Positions 61,201-64,000 of a stretch of DNA of 64,000 nucleotides are shown one piece after another. Each line of letters starts with the position of its first letter. Positions within the stretch are counted from its first letter, which is position 1. The notes beneath the pieces are model-generated. The model worked only from the letters and a program-made list of their open reading frames with translations, did no database searches and was not told the origin of the DNA. Both the position numbers and the translations under genes were made by a program. The stretch spans positions 137,605,845 to 137,669,844 of the forward strand of contig CM036617.1 of the NCBI GenBank assembly GCA_020746105.1, read 5' to 3'. Origin of the DNA: Trogon surrucura. Taxonomy: Eukaryota; Chordata; Aves; Trogoniformes; Trogonidae.

Positions 61201-63764
61201 TAACAGGCAATGATGAGATACGGGGAAATGCAGGGAGCGGTTCACAAAATCTCTCCTCTCTTATGACAACTCTGCCTATCAGAGAGTAAGAATAAATGAT
61301 CACCTTATTTGGCTAAAGTTAGGTGAGAGGGATATCATTCACATTGAACTGGAATCTGAAGTTTAAAGCAGTTATTTTTTATGGACTGGGATACTGGTCT
61401 TCTCAAACCGACTATTTTTCTTTCTTTGGAGATTTTGATAAACGTCCTTAAATGTTTCCAGAAAATAATTTAATTTTATTGCTTTTAAAAACTTGAAAGT
61501 ATTCTAATTTTTAATTTTACAGAGAGAGATATGAAATAGCTTGAGATAATGCTCCCATGGCAAAGACCAGATTAAAAAAAGCACTGTGCTACACAGAAAG
61601 GGACAGTTGAAAAATGTTTTCTTCAGTTGAAGAGTCTGCACTAGGAGATATTGCATTATAAGAGAGCATATTTACATTTATATTGTAGCGATACGTATTA
61701 AAGGGATAAACTTTTCACGGAACTCACAGCAAAAAGGTTCTCTTTATTTGTCTCCAGATCCCGTGCATTTGAAAATCAGTATGTGAATAAGTATATGAAA
61801 TAGGTACCTGTGTTTGCGTATTGCCACCTTCAAGCAATGCAATACCAAGCAAAATGCCTTCTGAGAAAATTCTGTCATTTTTGGTGTTTACTATAACATC
61901 TATGACTAGTTCTGATGCACCTTCTTTATCCAGAAGACACTGAATATCAAACATGGTTACTCCAGACTTATCTGAGTCTTGTCCTGAAAATCCACCTGCA
62001 AATTAGACAAATACATAACATTTATGTTTTTCTCACATACATACATGAAAATGAACCTATTGGTAACAATAACTGGTGTTATGCCTACAGTACCGATGTA
62101 ATAAAATTAATTTTGAAATTCTGGTTAAGGAAAAATCCCCCTTGATACAAACAAGATTTCTGTATGAAACTGCAATGTTGGGGTCCAAGAATAAGAAATA
62201 AAACAAATCCCCAAACCATTCTTCTGTCATGATATTCAGACAACAAATAAGTTTGAAATTACACTGATTTGTTCCCCAAATCTCTGTTTTAATTCCACTG
62301 CTGCATATGCTAAACTGTGTGCATGGTCAGTACTCTGAGACCACTTTTAAATCTGCTTTTCAATCTCACGTCTCATCTATACGAAGATTGTATACTGGTA
62401 AATCCACTCTGGCTATAGGTGTGACCTTCTACCTAAATGCTTTTGCCAATATAACTCCTAGACCATTAACACCATGATGACATTCTTCAAGAACACACTC
62501 TAGTTAATCCAAACCCAAGATGTGGTTTTAAGGAATTTCGTTAAACTGTATTAGCTCATTAAATCAACCACCTTTTCTTATCAGAGATGATCAGCTTTCC
62601 TGCTATACTTACTTTTACACAGATGCAATTGCATTTACTTCATTAGGAAAAACATAGTACTCCTTTAATCAGTCAGTACTGCTCTGATTAAATTGATTAA
62701 GATGGTTCAGATTTTGTTTGTACTGAAGTGGTACACACATACACACATATTTTTCAGACAGAGAACTAGAAAAAGTGTAAATCTTTACCCTCCTGTTTGC
62801 TAGGGAACAAAATTTGGTGTACAGGATATTAAGACTGGAAAGATTTCCAGTGTCTATATTGAAACAGTCAAGGAGGATCAGCTGGGTAGCATTTGGACAT
62901 GTCCCCAAATCTGGGTATGCCTTTAACATATGCTGAAAATGCAATGGCAAGTGTTTTGACCTATCCCTATACCTAGCTTCTGCCTCATTTCCTATGCTAT
63001 ATTATCTTGGGTTTTCTTACAAACCATCCTACAATAATTTCCCATGGCTTCTAGAACAGAATCATATAAAAAAAATAGGTTATAAGGGACTCACAGATGC
63101 CATCTACTAAAACTTCCTGCTCACAGTAATTAGAGCAGGTTCATCAGAGAGTTGTCCAGTAAAGTTGTAACAAGACCTGACAAATTCTGCAGCCTCTTGG
63201 GGAAACATGTTTCACTGCCTAATCAGTATCTTTGTGAGAAGCTTTTCCTTATATATATTTTTTTTCATGTATCAGTAAAGGATCTGGAATTTAAAAAAAA
63301 ATAAAATTCCCCAAACCAGCAACATCTTTGTTCAAACGTTTTGTGCTTTGCTGAATTTCTGGATGTGGATTTACTGGCAAATTAAAATGGTGTTAGCAAT
63401 TAGATCTGAACTGAATGATTGACTGGGGGCCACGGGGAAAGTCCCTATTTTGGCACTGCCAAATGCACACCAGCCATCTGAGAGAAGTGCATGCAATTTA
63501 AAAATAGGAAAAGTCTGATACTACCTCCCTTTTAAGTGGTTACAGAACGTGTTTGATTTATTTACCACCTGAATCCCTGGAGCACTTCCAATGTGCCTAT
63601 TGGAAAAAATGGTGCTGCTAATTTTGTTCTCTTTAAATGATCTGTGTTGATTTACCTCCCACTTGTGCAGTTTTGCTGTAGCTGGCAGACAGAGGCCCAT
63701 TCATACCACTTCCATATTCTCCTTTAAAGTAGCGATAGAGGAGTATTTTCCTTAAAGTGTTGCC
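4083..63764 (-). CDS. ITPR2: ITPR2, inositol 1,4,5-trisphosphate receptor type 2 (partial, 18 exons)
   Basis: This is a Ca2+ release channel of the endoplasmic reticulum, opened by IP3 and Ca2+ and acting as a tetramer. Eighteen exons were placed by eye. Their lengths sum to 2778 nt (926 codons), the first and last are in phase 0, and all internal phases match. Residue numbers used in the exon entries count from the first codon of window exon 1. Type 2 rather than type 1 or 3 is indicated by paralogue-specific segments such as [38 protein letters not shown] and [13 protein letters not shown]. The human protein is about 2700 residues, so this is roughly residues 1690-2620; the IP3-binding core lies outside the window. 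Seventeen of the eighteen donors are GT and one is GC. No frameshift or stop was seen, so the gene looks functional. The last coding exon or exons were not found between 1 and 4082. Confidence 0.96.
4244..5510 (-). other. ITPR2: ITPR2 intron 17
   Basis: 1.3 kb. Near 4515-4560 it carries CAGTGCCTTCTATGCC and AAAGCGCTTTACAAG, which resemble the tail of an ancient amniote repeat that I cannot name with confidence. Nothing else. Confidence 0.85.
5511..5676 (-). CDS. ITPR2: ITPR2 window exon 17 (S6 gate and first half of zinc site)
   Basis: 166 nt, residues 818-872 plus one base. Acceptor TTTCAG/GAG, donor [26 protein letters not shown] leads into S6 ([20 protein letters not shown], about 830-849), which lines the pore and forms the cytosolic gate. 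[18 protein letters not shown] follows. Cys869 and Cys872 are the cysteine half of the linker-domain zinc site. Tyr is present in LLFYF where I recall Phe in human receptors. Confidence 0.98.
6290..6362. repeat. ACATGCAC-type low-complexity repeat
   Basis: Irregular array of ACATGCACACGC-like units. Confidence 0.85.
7128..7146. repeat. (ATCA)n microsatellite
   Basis: Almost five ATCA units. Confidence 0.95.
7489..7616 (-). CDS. ITPR2: ITPR2 window exon 16 (pore helix and selectivity filter)
   Basis: 128 nt, residues 775-817. Acceptor TTTGCAG/GT, donor GAT/GTAAGT. It begins with an acidic EEEED run made of consecutive GAA/GAG/GAT codons, then [20 protein letters not shown], the pore helix. 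GGGVGD (residues 804-809) is the selectivity filter common to IP3 receptors. DVLRKPSKD leads to S6. The intron falls exactly between KD and EP. Confidence 0.98.
7617..11907 (-). other. ITPR2: ITPR2 intron 15
   Basis: 4.3 kb. It contains a Tc1-like terminal repeat fragment at 11269-11395 and a possible MIR-like scrap near 8220-8300. The rest shows nothing I can name. Confidence 0.9.
11269..11395 (+). mobile_element. Solo Tc1/mariner-type terminal repeat fragment
   Basis: Starts with a TA dinucleotide followed by CAGTTGCAAGAAAAAGTATG, TGAACCTTTTGGAATTTC, TTCTGCATTAATTTCTCATA and AAATGTGATCTAATCATC. From memory this is the terminal inverted repeat of a Tc1-like DNA transposon common in fish and amphibians, with substitutions. 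The TA fits Tc1 target choice. I found neither the opposite terminus nor any transposase coding sequence. Confidence 0.7.
11908..12000 (-). CDS. ITPR2: ITPR2 window exon 15 (luminal loop)
   Basis: 93 nt, residues 744-775 with both end codons split as Gly. Acceptor TTTCCACAG/GT, donor CCAG/GTTAGT. It encodes [20 protein letters not shown], then [16 protein letters not shown] is an N-X-S sequon (Asn764, codon 11939-11941). This loop is the least conserved part of the channel domain. Identification rests on the ACAKENCS core and exact phase agreement with exons 14 and 16. Confidence 0.92.
12001..14117 (-). other. ITPR2: ITPR2 intron 14
   Basis: 2.1 kb, AT-rich. It holds a 21-bp tandem duplication at 13077-13118. 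Nothing else was recognised. Confidence 0.9.
13077..13118. repeat. 21-bp tandem duplication
   Basis: GTTAAAGAAATCAGTCAGGTT followed directly by the same unit with one C-to-T change. Confidence 0.95.
14118..14313 (-). CDS. ITPR2: ITPR2 window exon 14 (S4-S5 linker, S5, start of luminal loop)
   Basis: 196 nt, residues 679-743 plus one base. Acceptor TTCTCAG/CTG, donor [28 protein letters not shown] is the S4-S5 linker. S5 is [20 protein letters not shown] (about 702-721). [13 protein letters not shown] starts the loop facing the ER lumen. Residues 737-740 read KIRT. Human type 2 has KNRT as I remember it, so an N-glycosylation site may be absent here. Confidence 0.98.
14314..17041 (-). other. 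ITPR2: ITPR2 intron 13
   Basis: 2.7 kb containing one diverged CR1 copy at about 15225-15840. I see nothing else. Confidence 0.9.
15225..15840 (-). mobile_element. CR1 LINE 3' portion, older subfamily
   Basis: Reverse-oriented CR1. On the minus strand it ends with GGTTTAGTGGTGGACC-like text and GATCATAAAGGTCTTTTCC, the 3' UTR type that differs from the copies at 35 and 44 kb. The coding part ([28 protein letters not shown]) is broken by frameshifts. At least two CR1 subfamilies are therefore present in the window. Confidence 0.9.
17042..17206 (-). CDS. ITPR2: ITPR2 window exon 13 (end of S3 and S4)
   Basis: 165 nt, residues 624-678, phase 0. Acceptor CTCCACAG/CTT, donor [23 protein letters not shown] completes S3. 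[19 protein letters not shown] is the S3-S4 loop, and [20 protein letters not shown] is S4. The Cys in GLCVHEFF replaces the Phe I recall in human ITPR1 and ITPR2. Confidence 0.98.
17207..18489 (-). other. ITPR2: ITPR2 intron 12
   Basis: 1.3 kb, AT-rich. No repeat recognised. Confidence 0.9.
18490..18665 (-). CDS. ITPR2: ITPR2 window exon 12 (transmembrane S2 and start of S3)
   Basis: 176 nt, residues 565-623. Acceptor CTCTACAG/GC, donor AAT/GTAAGT. S2 is [20 protein letters not shown] (about 569-588). [17 protein letters not shown] is type 2-like. [14 protein letters not shown] begins S3, which continues in exon 13. Confidence 0.97.
18868..19811 (-). mobile_element. CR1 LINE, 5' truncated, ORF2 end still open
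   Basis: Reverse-oriented CR1. On the minus strand the frame opens at the truncation edge ([12 protein letters not shown]), passes [12 protein letters not shown], then [37 protein letters not shown] and [15 protein letters not shown]. It stays open to about 18909 and ends with a 3' UTR finishing ATTCTGTGATTCTATGATT at 18868. About 300 codons without a stop, but without the first RT motifs. Same orientation as ITPR2, 200 bp from the exon 12 acceptor. Confidence 0.95.
20058..20252. promoter_or_regulatory. CpG-dense patch in intron 11
   Basis: About 16 CpG dinucleotides in 195 bp, with GC well above the surrounding intron and runs such as GCAGCGGGTCCCGGG and TGCGGGCGCGTC. It fits a small orphan CpG island or intronic regulatory element. 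A 78-codon frame crosses it on the minus strand but shows no known family. Function is inferred only from composition. Confidence 0.4.
22456..22581 (-). CDS. ITPR2: ITPR2 window exon 11 (transmembrane segment S1; GC donor)
   Basis: 126 nt, residues 523-565 (both end codons split). It encodes [15 protein letters not shown] and then the S1 helix [19 protein letters not shown] (about residues 540-558), ending GDDGDE. The acceptor is TTTTCTAG/AC. The donor reads GAAG/GCAAGT, a GC rather than GT donor, and this is the only choice that keeps frame with exon 12 (GG+C gives Gly, then TLSPLFS). Confidence 0.97.
22582..25360 (-). other. ITPR2: ITPR2 intron 10
   Basis: 2.8 kb. It contains a 20-bp imperfect tandem duplication at 22721-22760 and a moderately GC-rich patch at about 24580-24900 with scattered CpGs. 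I see no gene or transposon. Confidence 0.9.
22721..22760. repeat. 20-bp imperfect tandem duplication
   Basis: TAAACATAGGTTTGTAATAC followed by TAAACACAGGTTTGTCATAT: two units with three mismatches in the first 18 bp. Confidence 0.85.
25361..25553 (-). CDS. ITPR2: ITPR2 window exon 10 (pre-membrane linker)
   Basis: 193 nt, residues 459-522 plus one base. Acceptor TTTACAG/ATT, donor AGGA/GTAAGT. It encodes [20 protein letters not shown], then [20 protein letters not shown] and [20 protein letters not shown]. It leads directly into the first transmembrane exon. The split codon completed by exon 11 gives Asn (KIRNNPALFW). Confidence 0.98.
25554..28017 (-). other. ITPR2: ITPR2 intron 9
   Basis: 2.5 kb without a recognisable repeat or conserved open frame. 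Confidence 0.9.
28018..28125 (-). CDS. ITPR2: ITPR2 window exon 9
   Basis: 108 nt, residues 423-458, phase 0. Acceptor TTTCTAG/TTG, donor GAG/GTAAAG. It encodes [19 protein letters not shown] and [14 protein letters not shown], the last helices of the cytosolic solenoid before the intervening lateral domain. [14 protein letters not shown] agrees with the type 2 paralogue as I remember it. Confidence 0.97.
29242..29290 (+). repeat. Octamer-bearing repeat, copy 1 (inverted relative to 32431)
   Basis: 49 nt made largely of a 17-bp tandem duplication (GTTTAAGCTATTTGCAT twice, 29253-29286). Each unit contains the octamer ATTTGCAT. The reverse complement matches 32431-32482 at 45 of 49 positions, with a 3-nt indel. 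Confidence 0.9.
29588..29837 (+). mobile_element. Avian endogenous retrovirus LTR fragment
   Basis: The block beginning near TGTGCGGGTTTTCACTGGGA, through ATAGAGTTAATCTTCC and GGGACTATGTTTTGGATTTG, to AAGAAGCTGGGAGGGGACAC and ACCAAAGGGATATTC, matches from memory a common bird ERV LTR family (TguLTR5-like). Only the U3-like part is present. It stops where the CR1 3' end begins, and no proviral gene is attached. The family name needs a repeat-library search. Confidence 0.7.
29837..31510 (-). mobile_element. CR1 LINE with internal in-frame deletion
   Basis: Reverse-oriented CR1. From its 5' side (31510) it reads through the endonuclease-to-RT linker ([33 protein letters not shown]), then [18 protein letters not shown] and NYRPVCL. 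It then jumps directly to [12 protein letters not shown] and continues to the 3' end (ATTCTGTGATTCTATGAAT) at 29837. Compared with the 42-44 kb copy, 271 codons are missing, including FADD. Other frameshifts occur, so it is dead. The boundary at 31510 is approximate. Confidence 0.9.
31630..31930 (-). mobile_element. Possible very old CR1-type fragment
   Basis: Blocks such as CATCCTGTATACTACTGTCACGTCC-like text, then TTGTCCCTTCTCTAAATTAA and CAATTATTTTCTTTGTCC, follow the order of older reverse-oriented CR1 copies in other amniotes. Identity is low and no frame survives, so the call is weak. Confidence 0.35.
32431..32482 (-). repeat. Octamer-like repeat, copy 2
   Basis: The inverted partner of 29242-29290. 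Here the octamers are altered (ATGCAAAC and TTGCAAAT on this strand). The flanks beyond the 50 nt do not align by eye with those of copy 1. Confidence 0.9.
34973..35300 (-). mobile_element. CR1 LINE 3' end, recent
   Basis: Reverse-oriented CR1 tail of 330 bp. It includes the last codons of ORF2 ([20 protein letters not shown] on the minus strand), the 3' UTR with GGTTGGACTAGATGATCTTT, and ends ATTCTGTGATTCTGTG at the low-coordinate side. It resembles the 42-44 kb copy closely, so it is probably from the same subfamily. Same orientation as ITPR2. Confidence 0.95.
36296..36455 (+). repeat. MIR-like ancient SINE fragment
   Basis: The order of blocks follows a MIR/CORE-SINE: AGCAGAGCCCTGG, CTGGATTCTGTTGCTGGGTC, TGTAACCTCCGAGACATCAC, then GTGGATAATAGTGATCCACC and CTCACAGGG. 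It is heavily diverged. MIR-like SINEs predate the bird-mammal split, so a decayed copy in a bird is plausible. Confidence 0.5.
41248..41280. repeat. (CAAA)n simple repeat
   Basis: Five CAAA units followed by a degenerate A/C-rich run. Confidence 0.95.
42390..44370 (+). mobile_element. CR1 non-LTR retrotransposon, 5' truncated, ORF2 reverse transcriptase open
   Basis: A two-kilobase CR1 copy starting in the linker between endonuclease and reverse transcriptase. It runs through the whole reverse transcriptase and C-terminal domain to the 3' UTR and ends with three and a half ATTCTGTG units. The 5' boundary is approximate. It lies antisense to ITPR2. The endonuclease half and promoter are missing, so the copy cannot move by itself. 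The undamaged frame suggests a young insertion. Confidence 0.95.
42426..44279 (+). CDS. CR1 ORF2 fragment: reverse transcriptase and C-terminal domain
   Basis: An open frame of 617 codons ending in TAG. The frame is also open upstream to the insertion edge; the first codon used here is GTG, not a real start. Motifs in order: [26 protein letters not shown], the motif A aspartate in [13 protein letters not shown] (Asp265), [14 protein letters not shown], and FADDTKL (residues 351-357) with the catalytic Asp pair. [18 protein letters not shown] and [15 protein letters not shown] follow, the conserved CR1 carboxyl end. It is a transposon gene remnant, not a host gene. Host transcription runs the other way. 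Confidence 0.93.
   Translation: MFKLWKEGLATLVEYRAAVRECREAIRKAKASLELKLAREVKDNRKGFFKYIADKTNTRGNVGPLLNEVGVLETEDRKKAELLNAFFASVYTVGDRPQEPQSPEVPEEVMTKEESALIDEEWVKDQFEHLDIHKSMGPDGMHPRVLRELAGVIARPLSIIFGKSWVTGEVPEDWRKANVTPVYKKGRKDDPSNYRPVSLTSIPGKVMEHLILDAVSRHIKDKKVIRSSQHGFAKGKSCLTNLIAFYEDITRWMDGGHAVDVVYLDISKAFDTVSHSILIGKLRKCGLDDQVVRWVENWLKRRSQRVVVNGAESGWLPVSSGVPQGSVLGPVLFNIFINDLDEGLENVVSKFADDTKLGGVVDTPEGCAAIQRDLDRLEGWAGRNLMKFNKGKCRVLHLGKNNPMYQYRLGTALLESSAGERDLGVLVDSRMTMSQQCALVAKKANGILGCIRRGVASRSREVLLPLYSALVRPHLEYCVQFWAPQFKKDRELLERVQRRATKMVKGVEHLPYEERLKELDLFSLEKRRLRGDLINVYKYVKGECQEDGARLFSAASTDRTRGNGWKLEHRRFQKNMRKNFFTVRVTEHWNRLPREVVESPSLETFKTRLDAFLCALV
45851..45911. repeat. Imperfect tandem duplication (~30 bp)
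   Basis: ACAAATACATAAGGCTGAT followed about 30 bp later by ACAAATACATAAAGGCTGAT, each leading into ATAACTTAT. A two-copy local duplication. Confidence 0.85.
50121..50146. repeat. 13-bp tandem duplication containing the exon 8 splice donor
   Basis: Two perfect copies of AACAAAGACATAC. On the gene strand each begins GTATGTCTTTGTT, so the real donor (50146-50145) has an identical hexamer 13 nt downstream (50133-50128). Confidence 0.95.
50147..50266 (-). CDS. ITPR2: ITPR2 window exon 8
   Basis: 120 nt, residues 383-422, phase 0. Acceptor CTACAG/GTG, donor CAG/GTATGT. It encodes [14 protein letters not shown], an acidic insert HEEENGDDG, then [15 protein letters not shown]. The acidic insert is variable between paralogues. 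The donor falls in a perfect 13-bp tandem duplication, so a second GTATGT stands 13 nt downstream. The intron that follows is the largest in the window (about 22 kb). Confidence 0.97.
50267..51443 (-). other. ITPR2: ITPR2 intron 7
   Basis: 1.2 kb. It holds a TA/CA microsatellite at about 51068-51110. Nothing else was recognised. Confidence 0.9.
51068..51110. repeat. (TA)n/(CA)n microsatellite
   Basis: Alternating TATATA passing into CACA and TATACAC units. Low-complexity sequence in intron 7. Confidence 0.9.
51444..51539 (-). CDS. ITPR2: ITPR2 window exon 7
   Basis: 96 nt, residues 351-382, phase 0. Acceptor CTCTAG/AAC, donor CTG/GTGAGA. It encodes [21 protein letters not shown] and [10 protein letters not shown], among the best conserved helices in the cytosolic part of all IP3 receptors. 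It is short and joins exons 6 and 8 without a split codon. Confidence 0.97.
52795..52912 (-). mobile_element. Degraded CR1 LINE 3' end
   Basis: Read on the minus strand it gives an AACCTGCTCTGAGCAGGGGG block and ends with GATTTTGTGAT and GATTCTATG, the order expected at a CR1 3' terminus. The middle is disrupted. Confidence 0.55.
54648..55120 (+). mobile_element. CR1 LINE 3' fragment, old, antisense to ITPR2
   Basis: On the plus strand it starts in the conserved CVQFWAP segment of CR1 ORF2 (GTGTCCAGTTCTGGGCTCCC). It passes blocks equivalent to LFSLEK and [10 protein letters not shown] and ends with ACTGTGATTCTGTAAAATC. Frameshifts and substitutions are plentiful, so no protein could be made. 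It is one of two CR1 copies in the window that run opposite to ITPR2. Confidence 0.9.
56342..56452 (-). CDS. ITPR2: ITPR2 window exon 6 (RIH-associated domain end)
   Basis: 111 nt, residues 314-350, phase 0. Acceptor TTTGCAG/ACT, donor AAG/GTACAG. It encodes [25 protein letters not shown] and MDLVLQLK. Residue 342 (codon 56366-56368) is Cys, TGC, where I recall Arg in human type 1 and type 2 receptors. The acceptor is preceded on the gene strand by a long pyrimidine tract that contains a (CT)n run. Confidence 0.97.
56514..56535. repeat. (GA)n microsatellite near exon 6 acceptor
   Basis: About ten GA dinucleotides with one interruption. On the gene strand it reads (CT)n and starts about 60 nt upstream of the exon 6 acceptor, so it extends that intron's pyrimidine tract. 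Confidence 0.95.
57472..57492. repeat. (TTTG)n microsatellite
   Basis: Five TTTG units in intron 5. Confidence 0.95.
58367..58567 (-). CDS. ITPR2: ITPR2 window exon 5 (RIH-associated domain; second Ca2+-site Glu)
   Basis: 201 nt, residues 247-313, phase 0 at both ends. Acceptor CCACCAG/AAT, donor CAG/GTAGGG. It encodes [16 protein letters not shown], the glycine-rich [14 protein letters not shown] turn and [16 protein letters not shown], all diagnostic of the RIH-associated domain shared by IP3 and ryanodine receptors. Glu303 (codon 58397-58399) in SLTEY lies exactly 64 residues after Glu239, the spacing of E1882 and E1946 in ITPR3. Confidence 0.98.
58568..59468 (-). other. ITPR2: ITPR2 intron 4
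   Basis: 901 bp, slightly GC-richer near 58850-59000. No repeat or additional exon recognised. Confidence 0.9.
59469..59725 (-). CDS. ITPR2: ITPR2 window exon 4 (start of RIH-associated domain; Ca2+-site Glu)
   Basis: 257 nt, residues 161-246. Acceptor TTTTCAG/TA, donor [24 protein letters not shown] and [11 protein letters not shown] are type-2-like. After an acidic linker comes [18 protein letters not shown], then [10 protein letters not shown], the start of the RIH-associated domain. Glu239 (codon 59490-59492) in LCENHN sits where structural work on these channels places a ligand of the activating Ca2+ site (E1882 in human ITPR3, from memory). Its partner is in exon 5. Confidence 0.97.
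59726..60312 (-). other. ITPR2: ITPR2 intron 3
   Basis: 587 bp. I see nothing in it beyond splice signals. Confidence 0.9.
60313..60496 (-). CDS. ITPR2: ITPR2 window exon 3 (regulatory helix and charged linker)
   Basis: 184 nt, residues 100-160 plus one base. Acceptor TTCGCAG/TAT, donor AGAG/GTAAGG. It contains the family signature [20 protein letters not shown], followed by [10 protein letters not shown] and a charged KKKDDDSD linker ending PKKR. The linker is disordered and variable in the family. The split codon with exon 4 gives Val. Confidence 0.95.
60497..61807 (-). other. ITPR2: ITPR2 intron 2
   Basis: 1.3 kb of AT-rich sequence with no recognisable repeat or conserved block. Confidence 0.9.
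61808..61995 (-). CDS. ITPR2: ITPR2 window exon 2 (armadillo/helical regulatory domain)
   Basis: 188 nt, residues 37-99. Acceptor TTTGCAG/GT, donor CAG/GTACCT. After a variable [13 protein letters not shown] lead it encodes the highly conserved [17 protein letters not shown] and [16 protein letters not shown] helices of the receptor's third armadillo solenoid. The first codon is completed by the G left by exon 1. The next exon follows in phase 0. Confidence 0.95.
61996..63655 (-). other. ITPR2: ITPR2 intron 1 (window numbering)
   Basis: AT-rich intron of 1.66 kb. It contains one degraded CR1 3' fragment near 63057-63270. Otherwise I see nothing I can name. Confidence 0.9.
63057..63270 (-). 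mobile_element. Degraded CR1 LINE 3' fragment
   Basis: The strand as given shows a decayed version of the CR1 tail read in reverse: a GGGACTCACAGATGCCATCT-like block, AGAGCAGGTTCATC, then CAGCCTCTTGGGGAAAC and GAAGCTTTTCCTTAT. These correspond in order to the CR1 3' UTR and the last codons of its ORF2. It has many substitutions and no open frame. It lies in the same orientation as ITPR2. Confidence 0.6.
63656..63764 (-). CDS. ITPR2: ITPR2 window exon 1 (regulatory region)
   Basis: 109 nt, residues 1-36 plus one base of a split Gly. Acceptor AAAG/GGC, donor GAG/GTAAAT. It starts [13 protein letters not shown], matching the GNxLRxIL start of the segment just after the SII alternative-splicing region of type 1 receptors. 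It then runs through a Gly/Ser-rich stretch ending KTAQVG. This part of the family is poorly conserved, so the call rests on the opening motif, the splice signals and the phase match to exon 2. Confidence 0.85.
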
Positions 63765-64000
63765 CTTTAAGAGAAAGATAAAAATAGAAGAAATTAGAGT
63801 TGTGGCCAATTTCCTTTGTCTGAAAAAGCAAGCAGTTTAACATAGATACATAATTCATTGGGTCTTTCCATTATAGTTACTAAGCACACAAATAGTAAAG
63901 TTGTCCAGAAAACAAACATCTAATGGTCTTATCTAAGAAATCTCATGGAAAGAATTCTAAAATACCACTGTGGAAACTTTATTTGAAGTTTCTTTTAAAC
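63765..64000 (-). other. ITPR2: ITPR2 intron upstream of window exon 1 (partial)
   Basis: Only the 3' end of this intron is present. On the gene strand it ends in a pyrimidine-rich run before the AAAG acceptor. I see no repeat or other feature. Confidence 0.8.

Noticed and set aside
1..64000. CRISPR arrays, tRNA or rRNA genes, operons
   Set aside because: No regularly spaced direct repeats, cloverleaf boxes or rRNA cores were seen, and the sequence is plainly a vertebrate intronic region.

Overview
The window is a stretch of vertebrate, almost certainly avian, nuclear DNA. It is AT-rich and intron-dominated, and it carries several CR1 (chicken repeat 1) LINE copies with typical avian 3' ends (ATTCTGTG-type terminal repeats) plus a fragment of a bird-type ERV long terminal repeat. 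There is no bacterial, phage or organellar gene content.

The only host gene I can support is ITPR2, the type 2 inositol 1,4,5-trisphosphate receptor, on the minus strand. I placed 18 consecutive coding exons from splice sites and protein motifs. In transcript order they run from 63764 down to 4083. Their lengths sum to 2778 nt, which is 926 codons, and every exon junction agrees in phase. They cover roughly the last third of the receptor: the end of the regulatory armadillo region, the RIH-associated domain with the Ca2+-site glutamates, all six transmembrane segments, the luminal loop and pore, and the zinc-binding linker. The first part of the gene lies beyond 64000. The final coding exon or exons (the C-terminal coiled coil) lie below position 1.

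Layout: 1-4082 is intron. 4083-28125 holds ten exons (window exons 9-18: linker, pore, membrane domain) separated by 1-4 kb introns containing two CR1 copies, a solo Tc1-like terminal repeat and a CpG-rich patch. 28126-50146 is a 22 kb intron that has gathered most of the mobile DNA: an ERV LTR fragment abutting a CR1 copy with an 813-bp in-frame deletion, a CR1 3' end, an ancient MIR-like SINE, and a 2 kb CR1 whose reverse transcriptase frame is still open. 50147-63764 holds eight exons with small introns, except for one of 4.8 kb.

I did not find a new system. The points most worth checking are a GC-AG intron after the first transmembrane exon, a 13-bp duplication that copies a splice donor, a (CT)n tract next to an acceptor, an inverted pair of octamer-containing sequences 3.2 kb apart, the open CR1 frame, the Tc1-like remnant and the CpG patch. 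Comparisons with human ITPR2 are from memory and are marked as such.
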